From Sphingomonas sp. NBWT7 (GTDB lineage: Bacteria > Pseudomonadota > Alphaproteobacteria > Sphingomonadales > Sphingomonadaceae), in NCBI RefSeq assembly GCF_014217605.1, contig NZ_CP043639.1, positions 2,689,501 to 2,753,500 on the forward strand: DNA of 64,000 nucleotides, given 5' to 3'. Position numbers and translations under genes: made by a program. Shown here in pieces: positions 34,317-43,612 of the stretch. Position 1 is the stretch's first letter. Each line of letters begins with the position of its first letter. The notes beneath the pieces are model-generated. The model was not told the DNA's origin and made no database searches. It saw nothing but the letters and a program-made list of their open reading frames with translations.

Positions 34317-34913
34317 GTGACGACGCTGCGCCTCCTGCTCCTTCCTGCCCTCGCCGCGCTGGCGCTGCCCGCCGCCGCGCAGCAGCAGTCGAAGGGCTAC
34401 AAGTTCCTCGAGGCGGTGCGCGGCGCCAAGGGCGACGAGGTCGTCAAGACGCTCGACGAGCCGGGACAGACGATCGTCAATACGCGCGATGTCACCACCG
34501 GCGAAGGCGCGCTGCACATCGTCGTCAAGCGCGGCGATTCGACGTATCTGCGCTACCTGCTGCAGCGCGGTGCCGATCCCAACCTGCGCGACGGGCGCGG
34601 CGACACGCCGCTGCTGCTTGCGGTGCAGTACGGCCAGGGCGGCCTCGTCGACGTGCTGACCGCGGCGAAGGCCAACCCCAATCTTGCCAACAGCAGCGGC
34701 GAGACGCCGCTGATCCGCGCGGTGCAGAAGCGCGATCTCGGCCTTGTCCGGCAATTGCTCGCGGCCGGCGCCAATCCCGACCAGACCGACAATGTCGCCG
34801 GCATGTCGGCGCGAGACTATGCCAAGGCCGACGGCCGCGCGCCCGCGATCGTCAAGCTGCTCGACGAAACGCCCAAGCGTGCGACGCGGGTGGTTGCGGG
34901 GCCGAAGTTCTAG
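34317..34913 (+). CDS. Exported ankyrin-repeat protein
   Basis: A 198-residue protein with a Sec signal peptide (LRLLLLPALAALALPAAAQ) and four to five ankyrin repeats. Clear repeats include EGALHIVVKRGDSTYLRYLL, GDTPLLLAVQYGQGGLVDVL and GETPLIRAVQKRDLGLVRQLL, each followed by A-x-PN turns. It should act as a binding scaffold in the periplasm; its partner is unknown. GTG 34317 is divergent from the SCO gene by 62 bases. The ribosome-binding site is weak. Confidence 0.88.
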   Translation: MTTLRLLLLPALAALALPAAAQQQSKGYKFLEAVRGAKGDEVVKTLDEPGQTIVNTRDVTTGEGALHIVVKRGDSTYLRYLLQRGADPNLRDGRGDTPLLLAVQYGQGGLVDVLTAAKANPNLANSSGETPLIRAVQKRDLGLVRQLLAAGANPDQTDNVAGMSARDYAKADGRAPAIVKLLDETPKRATRVVAGPKF

Positions 34914-35074
34914 GCTGTCCGCGGGCGCTGCGTCGTTCGGGCCCGACCTGTGGCCCCGCCCCTCCGGGCGGACGCAGCATGCTTGATCGATTCTCTTCAC
35001 GCGTCACGCGAAGCCAGAGGTTGAATAACGCGGCGAAGCGCGACTAAGGCAGTCGTGTTACTTTCGAGGCGCGC

Positions 35075-36079
35075 ATGAACGACATTTCGAACACCTTGCC
35101 CGACAGCCGCGAGACGACGCTGCTCGACGCGCCCGACAAGATGGTCAGCGTGCGCGAGCTGTTCGGCATTGACAGCGACATGCAATGCCCCGCGTTCAGC
35201 GAGGCAGACGAGCGCGTGCCCGATCTCGATCCCGCCTATGTGTTCGATCCCGACACGACGATGGCGGTGCTCGCCGGCTTCGCGCACAACCGCCGCGTGA
35301 TGGTGCAGGGCTATCACGGCACCGGCAAGTCGACGCATATTGAACAGGTGGCGGCGCGGCTGAAGTGGCCGTGTATCCGCATCAACCTCGACGCGCACAT
35401 CAGCCGCATCGACCTCATCGGCCGCGACGCGATCGTGCTGAAGGACGGCCAGCAGGTAACCGAGTTCCGCGAGGGCCTGCTGCCCTGGGCGCTGCAGACG
35501 CCGACCGCGCTCGTCTTTGACGAATATGACGCCGGCCGCCCCGACGTGATGTTCGTGATCCAGCGCGTGCTGGAGACGGAGGGCAAGCTGACGCTGCTCG
35601 ACCAGAATCGCGTGATCCGCCCCAACCCGCACTTCCGCCTGTTCGCCACCGCCAACACGGTCGGTCTCGGCGACACGAGCGGGCTGTATCACGGCACGCA
35701 GCAGATCAACCAGGGTCAGATGGACCGCTGGAACATCGTCGTGACGCTCAACTATCTGCCTGCCGCGACCGAGGCCAATATCGTGCTCGCCAAGTCGGGC
35801 GAGTACGACAAGCCCGAAGGTAAGAAGCAGGTCGAGAACATGGTCCGCGTTGCCGACCTGACCCGCAAGGGGTTCATCAACGGCGATATCTCGACGGTGA
35901 TGAGCCCGCGCACGGTGATCACCTGGGCGCAGAACACGTTGATCTTCAAGGACGTCGGTTTCGCCTTCCGTCTGTCGTTCCTCAACAAGTGCGACGAGGC
36001 GGAGCGCCCGCTGGTGGCTGAATATTACCAGCGCGTCTTCGGCAAAGACCTGCCGGAGAGCGTGGTGGGGAAGGCGTAA
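35075..36079 (+). CDS. cobS: Cobaltochelatase subunit CobS-like AAA ATPase
   Basis: A 334-residue AAA+ protein. Walker A is [10 protein letters not shown] near residue 78, Walker [10 protein letters not shown] near 146, and the sensor-1 Asn is in LFATANTVG. The family N-terminus ([19 protein letters not shown]) is intact. CobS and CobT form the ATPase ring that drives cobalt insertion by CobN in aerobic cobalamin synthesis. CobN is not in the window, and orphan CobST pairs occur in many alphaproteobacteria, so the partner may be elsewhere or different. cobT follows in the same reading frame, three bases after the stop. Confidence 0.93.
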   Translation: MNDISNTLPDSRETTLLDAPDKMVSVRELFGIDSDMQCPAFSEADERVPDLDPAYVFDPDTTMAVLAGFAHNRRVMVQGYHGTGKSTHIEQVAARLKWPCIRINLDAHISRIDLIGRDAIVLKDGQQVTEFREGLLPWALQTPTALVFDEYDAGRPDVMFVIQRVLETEGKLTLLDQNRVIRPNPHFRLFATANTVGLGDTSGLYHGTQQINQGQMDRWNIVVTLNYLPAATEANIVLAKSGEYDKPEGKKQVENMVRVADLTRKGFINGDISTVMSPRTVITWAQNTLIFKDVGFAFRLSFLNKCDEAERPLVAEYYQRVFGKDLPESVVGKA

Positions 36080-36082
36080 CCC

Positions 36083-37906
36083 CTGGCCACCGAAACTCCT
36101 CTCGACCGGTTCAAGAACGTCCTCGGCGGTGCCTCGCGCGCGCTGTCGGACGAACAGGAGCTGGAACTCGCCTTCACTGCCGACGCGCCGACGCAGTCGG
36201 GCAAGCATCTGAAGGTGCCGATGCCGGCGCGCGGGCTGCCGGCGGATCAGGTGGCGGAGGCGCGCGGCTTCGCCGACGGCTTCGCGCTCCGGCTGAAGCA
36301 TCATGATGCGGCGATGCACCTGCGCGGCGCGCCGCAGGAGGCGGTGGCGCGCGCGGTGTTCGACGCGGTGGAGAGCGCGCGCGTCGAGGCGCTGGGCAGC
36401 CGCGGCTATCAGGGGATCAGCGACAATCTCGCGCACGCGCTCGACGTGCGGCTGCGCGCCGATCCGATCACGCGCGCCCGCAACCGCGACGAAGTGCCGC
36501 TGTCGACCGCGCTCGGGCTGCTCGTGCGTGAGGCGCTGACCGGGCAGCAGGCACCCGCCACCGCCGCACCGGGCGTCGCGCTGGTGCGCGAGTGGATCAA
36601 GGAAAAGGCGGATCTGTCGACGCTCGCCATGGCGCTCGACGATCAGCGCGCTTTCCAGAGCTTGGCGATGAAGCTGCTCGAGGATCTCGATCTTGTCGAG
36701 GGCGACCAGGTGCCCGACGAGACCGACGAGGGCGGCAGCGAGGACGAGGGCACCGACAGCGAGCAGCAGGACGAGGGCGAGGAGGGCGACAGCCAGGAGG
36801 GTGAGGGCCAGGCCGAGACCGAGCAGCGCGGCGAGCAGCGCGACTCGGAGGAGAGCGACGGCGAGGGGCAGGAGCAGGGCGAGGACAATGTCGACGATTT
36901 CGACGGCGAGCCCGGCGACGACGGCGAGGAGGGGATGCAGCCCGTCCGCCCGAACCGCCCGGTCGCGGATCTCTCGCCGCAGTTCGACTACAAGGCGTGG
37001 ACCAACCAGTTCGACGAGGTGATCGCCGCGACCGAGCTGTGCGACCAGGACGAGCTCGCGCGGCTGCGCGGCTATCTCGATCAGCAGCTCGTGCCGCTGC
37101 AGGCGGTCGTGTCGCGGCTCGCCAACCGGCTGCAGCGCCGGCTGATGGCGCAGCAGAACCGGTCGTGGGACTTCGATCAGGAAGAGGGGCTGCTCGACGC
37201 GGCGCGGCTGGCGCGCATCGTCATCAACCCGATGCTGTCGCTGTCGTACAAGATGGAGAAGGACACCGAGTTCAAGGACACGGTGGTCACGCTGCTGATC
37301 GACAATTCGGGATCGATGCGCGGCCGCCCGATCTCGATCGCGGCGATCAGCGCCGATATCCTCGCGCGCACGCTCGAGCGGTGCGGGGTGAAGACCGAGA
37401 TCCTCGGCTTCACGACGCGCGCGTGGAAGGGCGGGCAAAGCCGCGAGACGTGGCTCGCCGCCGGCCGCCCGCCGCAGCCCGGCCGGCTCAACGACGTGCG
37501 CCACATTGTCTACAAGCAGGCCGACGAGCCGTGGCGGCGCGCGCGCAACTCGCTCGGGCTGATGATGCGCGAGGGGCTGCTCAAGGAGAATATCGACGGC
37601 GAAGCGCTGCTGTGGGCGCACAACCGGCTGATCGGGCGGCCCGAGGAACGGCGCATCCTGATGGTCATTTCCGATGGCGCGCCGGTCGACGATTCGACGC
37701 TGTCGGTGAACAGCGGCTCGTATCTCGAGCGCCATCTACGGCAGGTGATCGACTGGATCGAGCGCAAGTCGCCGGTCGAGCTAATCGCGATCGGGATCGG
37801 GCATGACGTGACGCGCTACTACAATCGCGCGGTGACGATCATGGACGTCGAGCAGCTCGGCGGGACGATCATCGAGCAGCTCGCGGCGCTGTTCGACGCC
37901 GCCTGA
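36083..37906 (+). CDS. cobT: Cobaltochelatase subunit CobT-like, probable CTG start
   Basis: A 607-residue protein if translation starts at CTG 36083. The conserved CobT N-terminus (PLDRFKNVL to LAFTADAP) is encoded immediately after the cobS stop, but no ATG, GTG or TTG occurs before GTG 36215. CTG 36083 has GGGGAAGG about 8 bases upstream. Starting at 36215 would lose about 44 conserved residues. The middle (about 206-290) is an extremely acidic Glu/Asp/Gln linker, followed by a VWA domain with the MIDAS motif DNSGSM near 406 and later [11 protein letters not shown]. CobT partners CobS in the chelatase ring. Confidence 0.9.
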   Translation: MATETPLDRFKNVLGGASRALSDEQELELAFTADAPTQSGKHLKVPMPARGLPADQVAEARGFADGFALRLKHHDAAMHLRGAPQEAVARAVFDAVESARVEALGSRGYQGISDNLAHALDVRLRADPITRARNRDEVPLSTALGLLVREALTGQQAPATAAPGVALVREWIKEKADLSTLAMALDDQRAFQSLAMKLLEDLDLVEGDQVPDETDEGGSEDEGTDSEQQDEGEEGDSQEGEGQAETEQRGEQRDSEESDGEGQEQGEDNVDDFDGEPGDDGEEGMQPVRPNRPVADLSPQFDYKAWTNQFDEVIAATELCDQDELARLRGYLDQQLVPLQAVVSRLANRLQRRLMAQQNRSWDFDQEEGLLDAARLARIVINPMLSLSYKMEKDTEFKDTVVTLLIDNSGSMRGRPISIAAISADILARTLERCGVKTEILGFTTRAWKGGQSRETWLAAGRPPQPGRLNDVRHIVYKQADEPWRRARNSLGLMMREGLLKENIDGEALLWAHNRLIGRPEERRILMVISDGAPVDDSTLSVNSGSYLERHLRQVIDWIERKSPVELIAIGIGHDVTRYYNRAVTIMDVEQLGGTIIEQLAALFDAA

Positions 37907-37912
37907 TCGGGC

Positions 37913-38170
37913 GTGGCGGCGATTACTGCACCGCGCGGTGGGTTCGTCGGGCCGGTCAAGCGGTCGATCACCATTGCCGGTCATGCGACGTCGATCAGCT
38001 TGGAGCCAATCTTCTGGCAGGCGCTGGAGGCCGAGGCCGCCCGACGCGCATTGCCGCTGTCGGCGCTGGTCGCGGAGATCGACGCGGTGCGTATCCTCGC
38101 CGACGATCCGCCCAACCTCGCCAGCGCGCTGCGGACGTGGCTGATCGATACGTTAGCGCCGCGCGATTGA
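37913..38170 (+). CDS. Ribbon-helix-helix domain protein
   Basis: An 85-residue protein of the RHH_4-like group. KRSITIAGHATSISLEPIFW is the ribbon with the first helix, followed by ALEAEAARRALPLSALVAEID and a Leu-rich C-terminus. These small proteins resemble Arc/MetJ DNA-binding dimers, though the group is sometimes mislabelled as sulfotransferase-like. GTG 37913 lies 6 bases after the cobT stop. Possibly a regulator of its operon, but the target is unknown. Confidence 0.78.
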   Translation: MAAITAPRGGFVGPVKRSITIAGHATSISLEPIFWQALEAEAARRALPLSALVAEIDAVRILADDPPNLASALRTWLIDTLAPRD

Positions 38171-38204
38171 CGCTGCGAACGACTTGCAATAGCGACGCGC
38201 CGCA

Positions 38205-38888
38205 ATGCTGATCGCTGTCCCCGACCTGCTCGACGCTGAAATGCTGGCAAACGTGCGTGCGATCATCGATGCCGCGCCATGGGTCGACGGCAACGTGACG
38301 TCCGGGCACCAGTCCGCGCTCGCCAAGCGCAACGAGCAACTGCCCGAGGACGGCATGGCCGCGCGCGAGGCGGGCAAGATCGTGCTCGATGCGCTGGCCG
38401 CGTCGCCGCTGTTTTTCGCCGCGACGCTGCCGCTCAAGGTGTTTCCGCCGCTGTTCAATCGCTACGGCGTGGGGCAGACGTTCGCCACGCATGTCGACAA
38501 TGCCGTGCGCGTGCAGCGCGGCAGCGATTTCCGGGTGCGCGCAGACTTGTCGGTGACGGTGTTTCTCGAGGACGCCGACAGTTACGACGGCGGCGAACTG
38601 GTGATCGAGGACCTGTTCGGCGAGCAGCGCGTCAAGCTGCCCGCGGGCCATGCCGTCGTCTATCCCTCATCCAGCCTCCACCGGGTGACGCCGGTGACGC
38701 GCGGACGGCGCGTCGCGTCGTTCTTCTGGCTGCAATCGATGGTGCGCGACGATGCCGCGCGCCGCATCCTGTTCGACCTAGACCGCAGCGTGCAGTCGGT
38801 CGCCGCGGTACGCGGGCACGACGATGCCGACGTGATTCGGCTGACAGGCGTCTACCACAATCTGCTGCGCCGCTGGGCCGACGCCTGA
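38205..38888 (+). CDS. PKHD-type Fe(II)/2-oxoglutarate hydroxylase (PiuC-like)
   Basis: A 227-residue dioxygenase of the PiuC/YbiX type. [19 protein letters not shown] gives the first His and Asp metal ligands, [10 protein letters not shown] is the core strand, and [20 protein letters not shown] provides the distal His and the 2-oxoglutarate Arg. The family is linked to iron uptake loci, often beside TonB receptors or PepSY proteins, as here. ATG 38205 gives the expected start LIAVPDLL. The substrate is unknown. Confidence 0.92.
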   Translation: MLIAVPDLLDAEMLANVRAIIDAAPWVDGNVTSGHQSALAKRNEQLPEDGMAAREAGKIVLDALAASPLFFAATLPLKVFPPLFNRYGVGQTFATHVDNAVRVQRGSDFRVRADLSVTVFLEDADSYDGGELVIEDLFGEQRVKLPAGHAVVYPSSSLHRVTPVTRGRRVASFFWLQSMVRDDAARRILFDLDRSVQSVAAVRGHDDADVIRLTGVYHNLLRRWADA

Positions 38889-38947
38889 CGCCCGCGCCGA
38901 CCGACACCGGCGCCAGGACACGCGCCGCGATCCGCGACTCCGACGCG

Positions 38948-40051
38948 ATGACCGGCGTGCGATCGGGCACCCGCCGGTCTGCGCGGCGGTGGTGGTGGAC
39001 GGTCCATAAATGGGGCGGGCTGCTGCTTGCCGCGGTGTTCGCGCTCATCGGCCTCTCCGGCACAACGCTGGTGATTGAGGACGGGCTCGACCGGCTGATC
39101 CATCCGCGGCGCTACGCCGTGACAGGTGAGGGGCATCAATCCTACGCGCGCTATCTTGCGACGGCCCGGACGGTCGCACAGCCCGGCGAGCGCGCGGCTA
39201 ATATCGTGCGGTCGGTGGGCACGGGCCCGCTGACCGTTACGCTCGTCTCACGATCGGCGGGGGCGGCACGGCGGCTCGTGTACCTCGACCCGGCAACGGC
39301 ACGCGTGCTCGACGTGGCGACGCCGGCTGGCGGGGTGATGCGGCTCGTTCACCGCCTGCACGGTTCGCTGCTCGTGCCTGTGATCGGGCGCACGATCGTC
39401 GGTTGGGTGGGGCTCGCGCTCGCGCTGTCGTGCCTCAGCGGCCTGGTTTTGTGGTGGCCCCGAAGCGGCGGGGTGCGGCGGGCGCTCAGCTGGCGGCGTG
39501 GCGCGGGCGTCGCCGCCAACCTGCACCGCCTCGCCGGTGCCGGGATCGCGCTGCCGCTGCTGGTGCTGGCGCTGACGGGGGCGTGGATCAGCTTTCCGAA
39601 CGTTGCCGCCGCGCTGAGCGGCGAAGATCGCACGCGCGGCGCGGCCCGGCTGGCCGGTATGCTCGCGCCGCCGCTGGCCCGCCCGGCGCTGAAAATCGAT
39701 GCAGTCGTCGCGCGCGCGCGTCCGCTTGCCCCCGCCGCGCCGCTGCGCACGATCATCCTGCCGACCGAGCGGAGCGCCGACTGGACGCTCGCCTACGATA
39801 CGCAGCCGATGCTGACGGTGGCGGTCGCCGACGACAGCGGCGTCGCGGCGCGCGGTCTGGTATTGGGAAGCGTCGCCGGGGACAGCAGCGTCGGCCAGAT
39901 CGTGCGCCGCGTGCACGACGGCACCGGCATGGGGAGGGTGTGGAACGGGGTGATCGCGCTCGCCGGCCTCGCGCCGACGCTGTTCGGTATCACCGGCGTC
40001 GCGCTATGGTGGCGGCGCCGCGTGACCCGCGACGCCAGCCGCCCCGCCTGA
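38948..40051 (+). CDS. PepSY-associated transmembrane protein
   Basis: A 367-residue inner membrane protein with four main transmembrane helices. WTVHKWGGLLLAAVFALIGLSG is helix 1 with a conserved His, LVHRLHGSLLVPVIGRTIVGW and GVAANLHRLAGAGIALPLLV are later His-bearing segments, and it ends LFGITGVALWWRRR. PepSY-TM proteins resemble ferric siderophore reductases; the paired His residues may bind heme. It follows the PKHD gene by 59 bases, a combination typical of iron acquisition. ATG 38948 is chosen because it precedes the Arg-rich cytoplasmic lead of helix 1. Confidence 0.85.
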   Translation: MTGVRSGTRRSARRWWWTVHKWGGLLLAAVFALIGLSGTTLVIEDGLDRLIHPRRYAVTGEGHQSYARYLATARTVAQPGERAANIVRSVGTGPLTVTLVSRSAGAARRLVYLDPATARVLDVATPAGGVMRLVHRLHGSLLVPVIGRTIVGWVGLALALSCLSGLVLWWPRSGGVRRALSWRRGAGVAANLHRLAGAGIALPLLVLALTGAWISFPNVAAALSGEDRTRGAARLAGMLAPPLARPALKIDAVVARARPLAPAAPLRTIILPTERSADWTLAYDTQPMLTVAVADDSGVAARGLVLGSVAGDSSVGQIVRRVHDGTGMGRVWNGVIALAGLAPTLFGITGVALWWRRRVTRDASRPA

Positions 40052-40056
40052 CCGCG

Positions 40057-40749
40057 TCAGATCCGCGTCAGCGCGCCCGTCGCGACGACGGGGCCGGTTG
40101 GCAGCGGGCCCGGCGAGCCGCCGACCGGCTCGATCGAGATCGCCAGCGTCGCGCCAGCGGCGAGCGCGGCACGATCAGCGGGCTCGAGGCGTATCGCGGT
40201 CGTACCGCGTCCGGCGAGCAGGCCGAGCGAGTGCGGGACGCCGTCCGCGCCGATCCGCCACAGCTGTGCGACGCGCGTCGTAGGGACCTCGACCGCCGCG
40301 GGCACCCGGACCTGCCCGCGCGCCGTGTCGTACAAGGCGGCGAACGGCTTGCCGTTGTCGCCGGTCGCAGGGGCCATCGCCGCGGCATAGATGATCGCTG
40401 GTTTTGCAGGAGCCACCGCCGCGGGCGGCGGCACCGGCGTAGGCCGAACGACGAGCGCGATCGCCAGGCCGGCGGCGAGTAGCGAGGTACCCGCCGTTGC
40501 CCAGCGCCATCCTCGCGCGCCGGAGCCAACGCCCGTGAGGCGAAGGACACGCTCCTCAATCCACGCTGGCGGTGCGGCTTCGGGGTAATCCGCGATCAGC
40601 GTCGCAAAGCGCGTCCGCCACGCCTCCACCTCCCGCGCAAAGGCAGGCTCGGCGAGGACGCGGCGCAGCGCGGCGGCGCGCTCCTCGCCGTCGAGCAGGC
40701 CGAGCGCGAGTTCGGCGGCGGTGGCGCTATCGTCAGGCGTCGGCGCCAT
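40057..40749 (-). CDS. Anti-sigma factor (RskA-like)
   Basis: A 230-residue membrane protein. The cytoplasmic N-terminal 75 residues (AAELALGLLDGEERAAALRR and the FAREVEAWRTRF helix) match the sigma-binding domain of RskA/anti-sigma-K factors. One transmembrane helix at about 83-101 follows, then a periplasmic domain with AQLWRIGADGVPHSLG. No zinc-binding HxxxCxxC is seen, as is usual in this class. Its start overlaps the end of the sigma gene by 17 bases, so the pair is co-translated. It should hold the ECF factor inactive until a periplasmic signal. Confidence 0.88.
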   Translation of the reverse strand: MAPTPDDSATAAELALGLLDGEERAAALRRVLAEPAFAREVEAWRTRFATLIADYPEAAPPAWIEERVLRLTGVGSGARGWRWATAGTSLLAAGLAIALVVRPTPVPPPAAVAPAKPAIIYAAAMAPATGDNGKPFAALYDTARGQVRVPAAVEVPTTRVAQLWRIGADGVPHSLGLLAGRGTTAIRLEPADRAALAAGATLAISIEPVGGSPGPLPTGPVVATGALTRI

Positions 40750-41290
40750 TGAGGCACTCCCGCAACCGCATCAGCCCGCGCCTGACCCAGCTCTTCATCG
40801 TGCCCAGCGGCACTGCCGCGCGTTCGGCGAGCTCGGCGTAGGTCAATCCATCGAAGAAGGCGGTCCTGATCGCGTCGCGCTGGCGGCCCTCCAATGTGTC
40901 GAGGCAGAAGTGCAGCCGCCGGTCGTGCTCGTCGCGCAGCATCGCGTCCGGCGCGGAGGGGGAAGGATCGGGTAGCGCCGCGATCATCTCATCCGAGGCG
41001 CCCGCGGGGCGATGGGTGCGTCGCCAGTCGATCGATCGGTTGCGCGCGATCGTCGCCAGCCATGCGATCGCGCTGCCGCGTGCCGGATCGAACCCTGCCG
41101 CGCGTGTCCACACCGATAGATAGACGTCCTGCAACACGTCCTCCGCCGCCCTGCGATCGTTGCAGATACGCAGGCAGATGCCGAAAAGCTTCGCCGCGGT
41201 CAGGCGATAGACCAGCCGGAACGCCCGCGCGTCCTGCCGGCCGGTACGGAACAGTGCATCGTTCAGCCGCCGCTTCGCCTCGCTCTGCAC
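40733..41290 (-). CDS. ECF RNA polymerase sigma factor
   Basis: A 185-residue sigma-70 family factor. Region 2 reads AAEDVLQDVYLSVWTRAAGF with WLATIARNRSIDWRR, and region 4 is LTYAELAERAAVPLGTMKSWVRRGL, a complete HTH. It belongs with the SigK/RskA-type ECF groups. GTG 41290 (VQSEAKRRLND) is chosen since GGGAGGGA lies upstream at 8-9 bases and the longer frame has no family similarity. It is divergent from two ferritin-like genes, its probable targets. Confidence 0.9.
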   Translation of the reverse strand: MQSEAKRRLNDALFRTGRQDARAFRLVYRLTAAKLFGICLRICNDRRAAEDVLQDVYLSVWTRAAGFDPARGSAIAWLATIARNRSIDWRRTHRPAGASDEMIAALPDPSPSAPDAMLRDEHDRRLHFCLDTLEGRQRDAIRTAFFDGLTYAELAERAAVPLGTMKSWVRRGLMRLRECLNGADA

Positions 41291-41524
41291 CCGCGCCCGT
41301 CCCTCCCAAGTTATTCGCCCGGTATGGCCGCATCGCAATCGTCGCGCCATGTACGCGCGGGGGACGGCAAAAAGAAAATCGCGCGAGCATCTTTATGTCA
41401 GCGCGTTCGTATCTGCAGGTTATCGCGGAAAGCTGACAATCCGTTCAGGATAGCGACAGCGAAACGATCTAGGCGGCAGACTGTCTGGCGCTGATCGGCG
41501 CGATGCAAAGGGAAGGATGCCGCG
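41291..41524. promoter_or_regulatory. Divergent promoter region of the ECF unit and ferritin-like genes
   Basis: This 234-base region separates the sigma gene (leftward) from the ferritin-like genes (rightward). The stretch 41390-41470 is AT-richer than its surroundings. I looked for the general stress motif GGAAC-N16/17-CGTT; a GGAAA and CGTT occur but only about 11 bases apart, so it does not fit. A promoter for the local ECF factor is expected here but not identified. Confidence 0.35.
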
Positions 41525-42508
41525 ATGTCGCAATCGGATCAGCTGCTCGAGACGATGGAGTCGCGCGCCCGGCGCCGCGACGATCGGCGCGCGTTCTTCA
41601 CCAATGCGCTGGGCGCGGCGGCGGTCGGCGCGGGTGCGTTCGCCTTCGCCAGCTCGGCCGCGGCGCAGACGGTGACCGACGCCGACGTACTGAACTTCGC
41701 GCTCAACCTCGAGTATCTCGAGGCGAATTTCTACTACTTCGCGGTCAACGGCACGGCGATTCCGGCGACGTCGCAAGGCACGTCGCCGGGCGCGGTGACG
41801 GGCGGGGCGAAGGTGAACTTTACCGATCCGCTGGTGGCGCAATATGCGCGTGAGATCGCGGCGGACGAACTCGCCCACGTCAACTTCCTGCGCAATCAGC
41901 TCGGCGGATCGGCGGTCGCGCAGCCGGCGATCAACATCTCGGGCGACGTCAACGGCGCGTTCAGCGCGGCGGCGCAGGCGGCGGGGGTCGTCCCGGCGGG
42001 GACGGCGTTCAATCCCTATGCCTCGGACGAGAACTTCCTGCTCGGCGCGTTCATCTTCGAGGACGTCGGCGTCACCGCGTACAAGGGCGCAGCGCCGCTG
42101 CTCACCAACAAGACCTTTATCGAGGCCGCGGCCGGCATCCTCGCGGTCGAGGCGTATCACGCCGCGATCGTGCGCACGACACTGTACCGCAAGGGTATCG
42201 AGACGCCGGCGCTGCAGCTGATCGAGACGACCGAGAAGATCTCCAGCGCGCGCGATGGGCTCGACGGCGCGCCGGCGGAGGACAAGGTGAAGGGCATCGG
42301 CCCCGACGCCGATCAGGGCATCGCGCCTACGACCAGTGCGGACGGAACGGTGTCGAACATCGCGCCGCTCAATTCGAACGGCCTCGCGTTCAGCCGATCG
42401 GCCGCGCAGACGCTCAACATCGTCTACCTCAACCGTGCCGCCGTCACGATGGGCGGGTTCTTCCCCGCCGGCGTGAACGGCACGATCAAGACCAGCGCCG
42501 CGAACTGA
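41525..42508 (+). CDS. Exported ferritin-like domain protein
   Basis: A 327-residue protein of the Ferritin_2/desiccation-related group. The N-terminus has paired arginines (DRRAFFTNALG) ahead of a hydrophobic stretch and AAAQ cleavage site, a Tat-like signal. The four-helix bundle shows possible metal ligands in NLEYLEANFYYF, ADELAHVNFLR, FEDVGVTAYKG and AVEAYHAAIVR (E, ExxH, E, ExxxH). Members bind iron or protect against oxidative and drying stress. GGAAGG precedes the ATG. It is about half identical by eye to the next gene and lies divergent from an ECF sigma gene. Confidence 0.87.
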   Translation: MSQSDQLLETMESRARRRDDRRAFFTNALGAAAVGAGAFAFASSAAAQTVTDADVLNFALNLEYLEANFYYFAVNGTAIPATSQGTSPGAVTGGAKVNFTDPLVAQYAREIAADELAHVNFLRNQLGGSAVAQPAINISGDVNGAFSAAAQAAGVVPAGTAFNPYASDENFLLGAFIFEDVGVTAYKGAAPLLTNKTFIEAAAGILAVEAYHAAIVRTTLYRKGIETPALQLIETTEKISSARDGLDGAPAEDKVKGIGPDADQGIAPTTSADGTVSNIAPLNSNGLAFSRSAAQTLNIVYLNRAAVTMGGFFPAGVNGTIKTSAAN

Positions 42509-42536
42509 TCGCGCCAGAAACCAGGGAAACCAGACC

Positions 42537-43559
42537 ATGATCAAGGATTCCGTTTTCGCGGCGCTCGAACTCGCCGAGCTGCGCCGCGCCGAGCGCCGCC
42601 GCTTCCTCAAGATGGCGGGCGCGTCCACCGCTGCGATCGGCGGGCTGAGCCTGCTCGCCGCCTGCGGCGATGACGACGACGATACGCCGAGCCCGACGCC
42701 GTCGCCCACCCCCACGCCGACCCCCGGCGTCACCGTGACCGACGGCGACATTCTCAACCTCGCGCTCAACCTCGAATATCTCGAGGCGCAATTCTACTCG
42801 TTCGCGGCGTTCGGCACCGGCCTGCCTGAATCGAGCCTGACGGGCTCGGTCGGCACGCGCGGTGCGGTGACCGGGGGGCGCAAGGTGCCCTTCACCGATC
42901 CGCTCGTCGCGGCCTATGCGCGCGAGATCGCGGCGGACGAAATCGCACACGTCAACTTCCTACGTACCGCGATCGGCAACACCGCGGTCGCGCAGCCGGC
43001 GATCAACATCGACGGCGGCGCGAACGGAGCGTTCACCGCCGCCGCGCGCGCGGCGAAGCTGGTCGGTGCGACCGAGAATTTCGATCCGTACCTCAACGAC
43101 AACACCTTCCTGCTCTCGGCCTTCCTGTTCGAGGACGTTGGCGTCACGGCGTACAAGGGCGCAGCACCGCTGCTGTCCAGCGCGACGTTCCTCGAGGCGG
43201 CGGCAGGCATCCTTGCGGCGGAGGCGTATCACGCCGGGCTCGTGCGCACGGTGATCTACGCCAAGGGGCTCGATGCCTCGACCGGGCTGCGGCAGGGCGC
43301 CAACGCGATTTCCGACGCGCGCGATTCGCTCGACGGCACGACGGGTTCGCAGGCCGATCTCGACCAGGGCGTGACGGGCAGCGATTCGAGCATATCGAAC
43401 ATCGTGCCGGCGGACGGCAACGCGATCGCCTACAGCCGCACGACGCAGCAGGTGCACAACATCGTCTATCTGCGCACGACTGCCGGCGTGGGCGGCGGGT
43501 TCTTCCCCAACGGCACCAACAACGCGGTTGCCGCGCTGCGGACGAGCGGCGCGTTCTGA
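42537..43559 (+). CDS. Ferritin-like domain lipoprotein
   Basis: A 340-residue paralogue of the preceding protein. A twin-arginine motif (ERRRFLKMAG) precedes a hydrophobic segment and lipobox LLAAC, so it is likely a Tat-exported lipoprotein. A run of Asp and a Ser/Pro/Thr repeat linker (residues 44-63) leads into the ferritin-like domain, with NLEYLEAQFYSF, ADEIAHVNFLR, FEDVGVTAYKG and AAEAYHAGLVR as the helix ligand blocks. The gap to the first copy is 28 bases. A strong terminator follows. Membrane anchoring is the main difference between the two copies. Confidence 0.88.
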   Translation: MIKDSVFAALELAELRRAERRRFLKMAGASTAAIGGLSLLAACGDDDDDTPSPTPSPTPTPTPGVTVTDGDILNLALNLEYLEAQFYSFAAFGTGLPESSLTGSVGTRGAVTGGRKVPFTDPLVAAYAREIAADEIAHVNFLRTAIGNTAVAQPAINIDGGANGAFTAAARAAKLVGATENFDPYLNDNTFLLSAFLFEDVGVTAYKGAAPLLSSATFLEAAAGILAAEAYHAGLVRTVIYAKGLDASTGLRQGANAISDARDSLDGTTGSQADLDQGVTGSDSSISNIVPADGNAIAYSRTTQQVHNIVYLRTTAGVGGGFFPNGTNNAVAALRTSGAF

Positions 43560-43579
43560 TCCCACGACAGACACGAACG

Positions 43580-43609
43580 GGGCCGTGCGGGAAACCGCGC
43601 GGCCCTTTT
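43580..43609 (+). terminator. Intrinsic terminator after the ferritin-like genes
   Basis: GGGCCG-T-GCGG, loop GAAA, CCGC-G-CGGCCC make an 11-bp stem with one T-G wobble and a GNRA tetraloop, followed by TTTTC. This is the best classical terminator in the window. It isolates the ferritin-like unit from the thiC leader. Confidence 0.85.
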
Positions 43610-43612
43610 CAT

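Noticed and set aside
36215-37906. CobT starting at GTG 36215
   Set aside because: It would drop about 44 residues that are conserved in CobT and encoded in frame directly after cobS; CTG 36083 with a good Shine-Dalgarno is preferred.
41390-41470. General stress (EcfG-type) promoter ahead of the ferritin-like genes
   Set aside because: GGAAA and CGTT are present but about 11 bases apart instead of 16-17.
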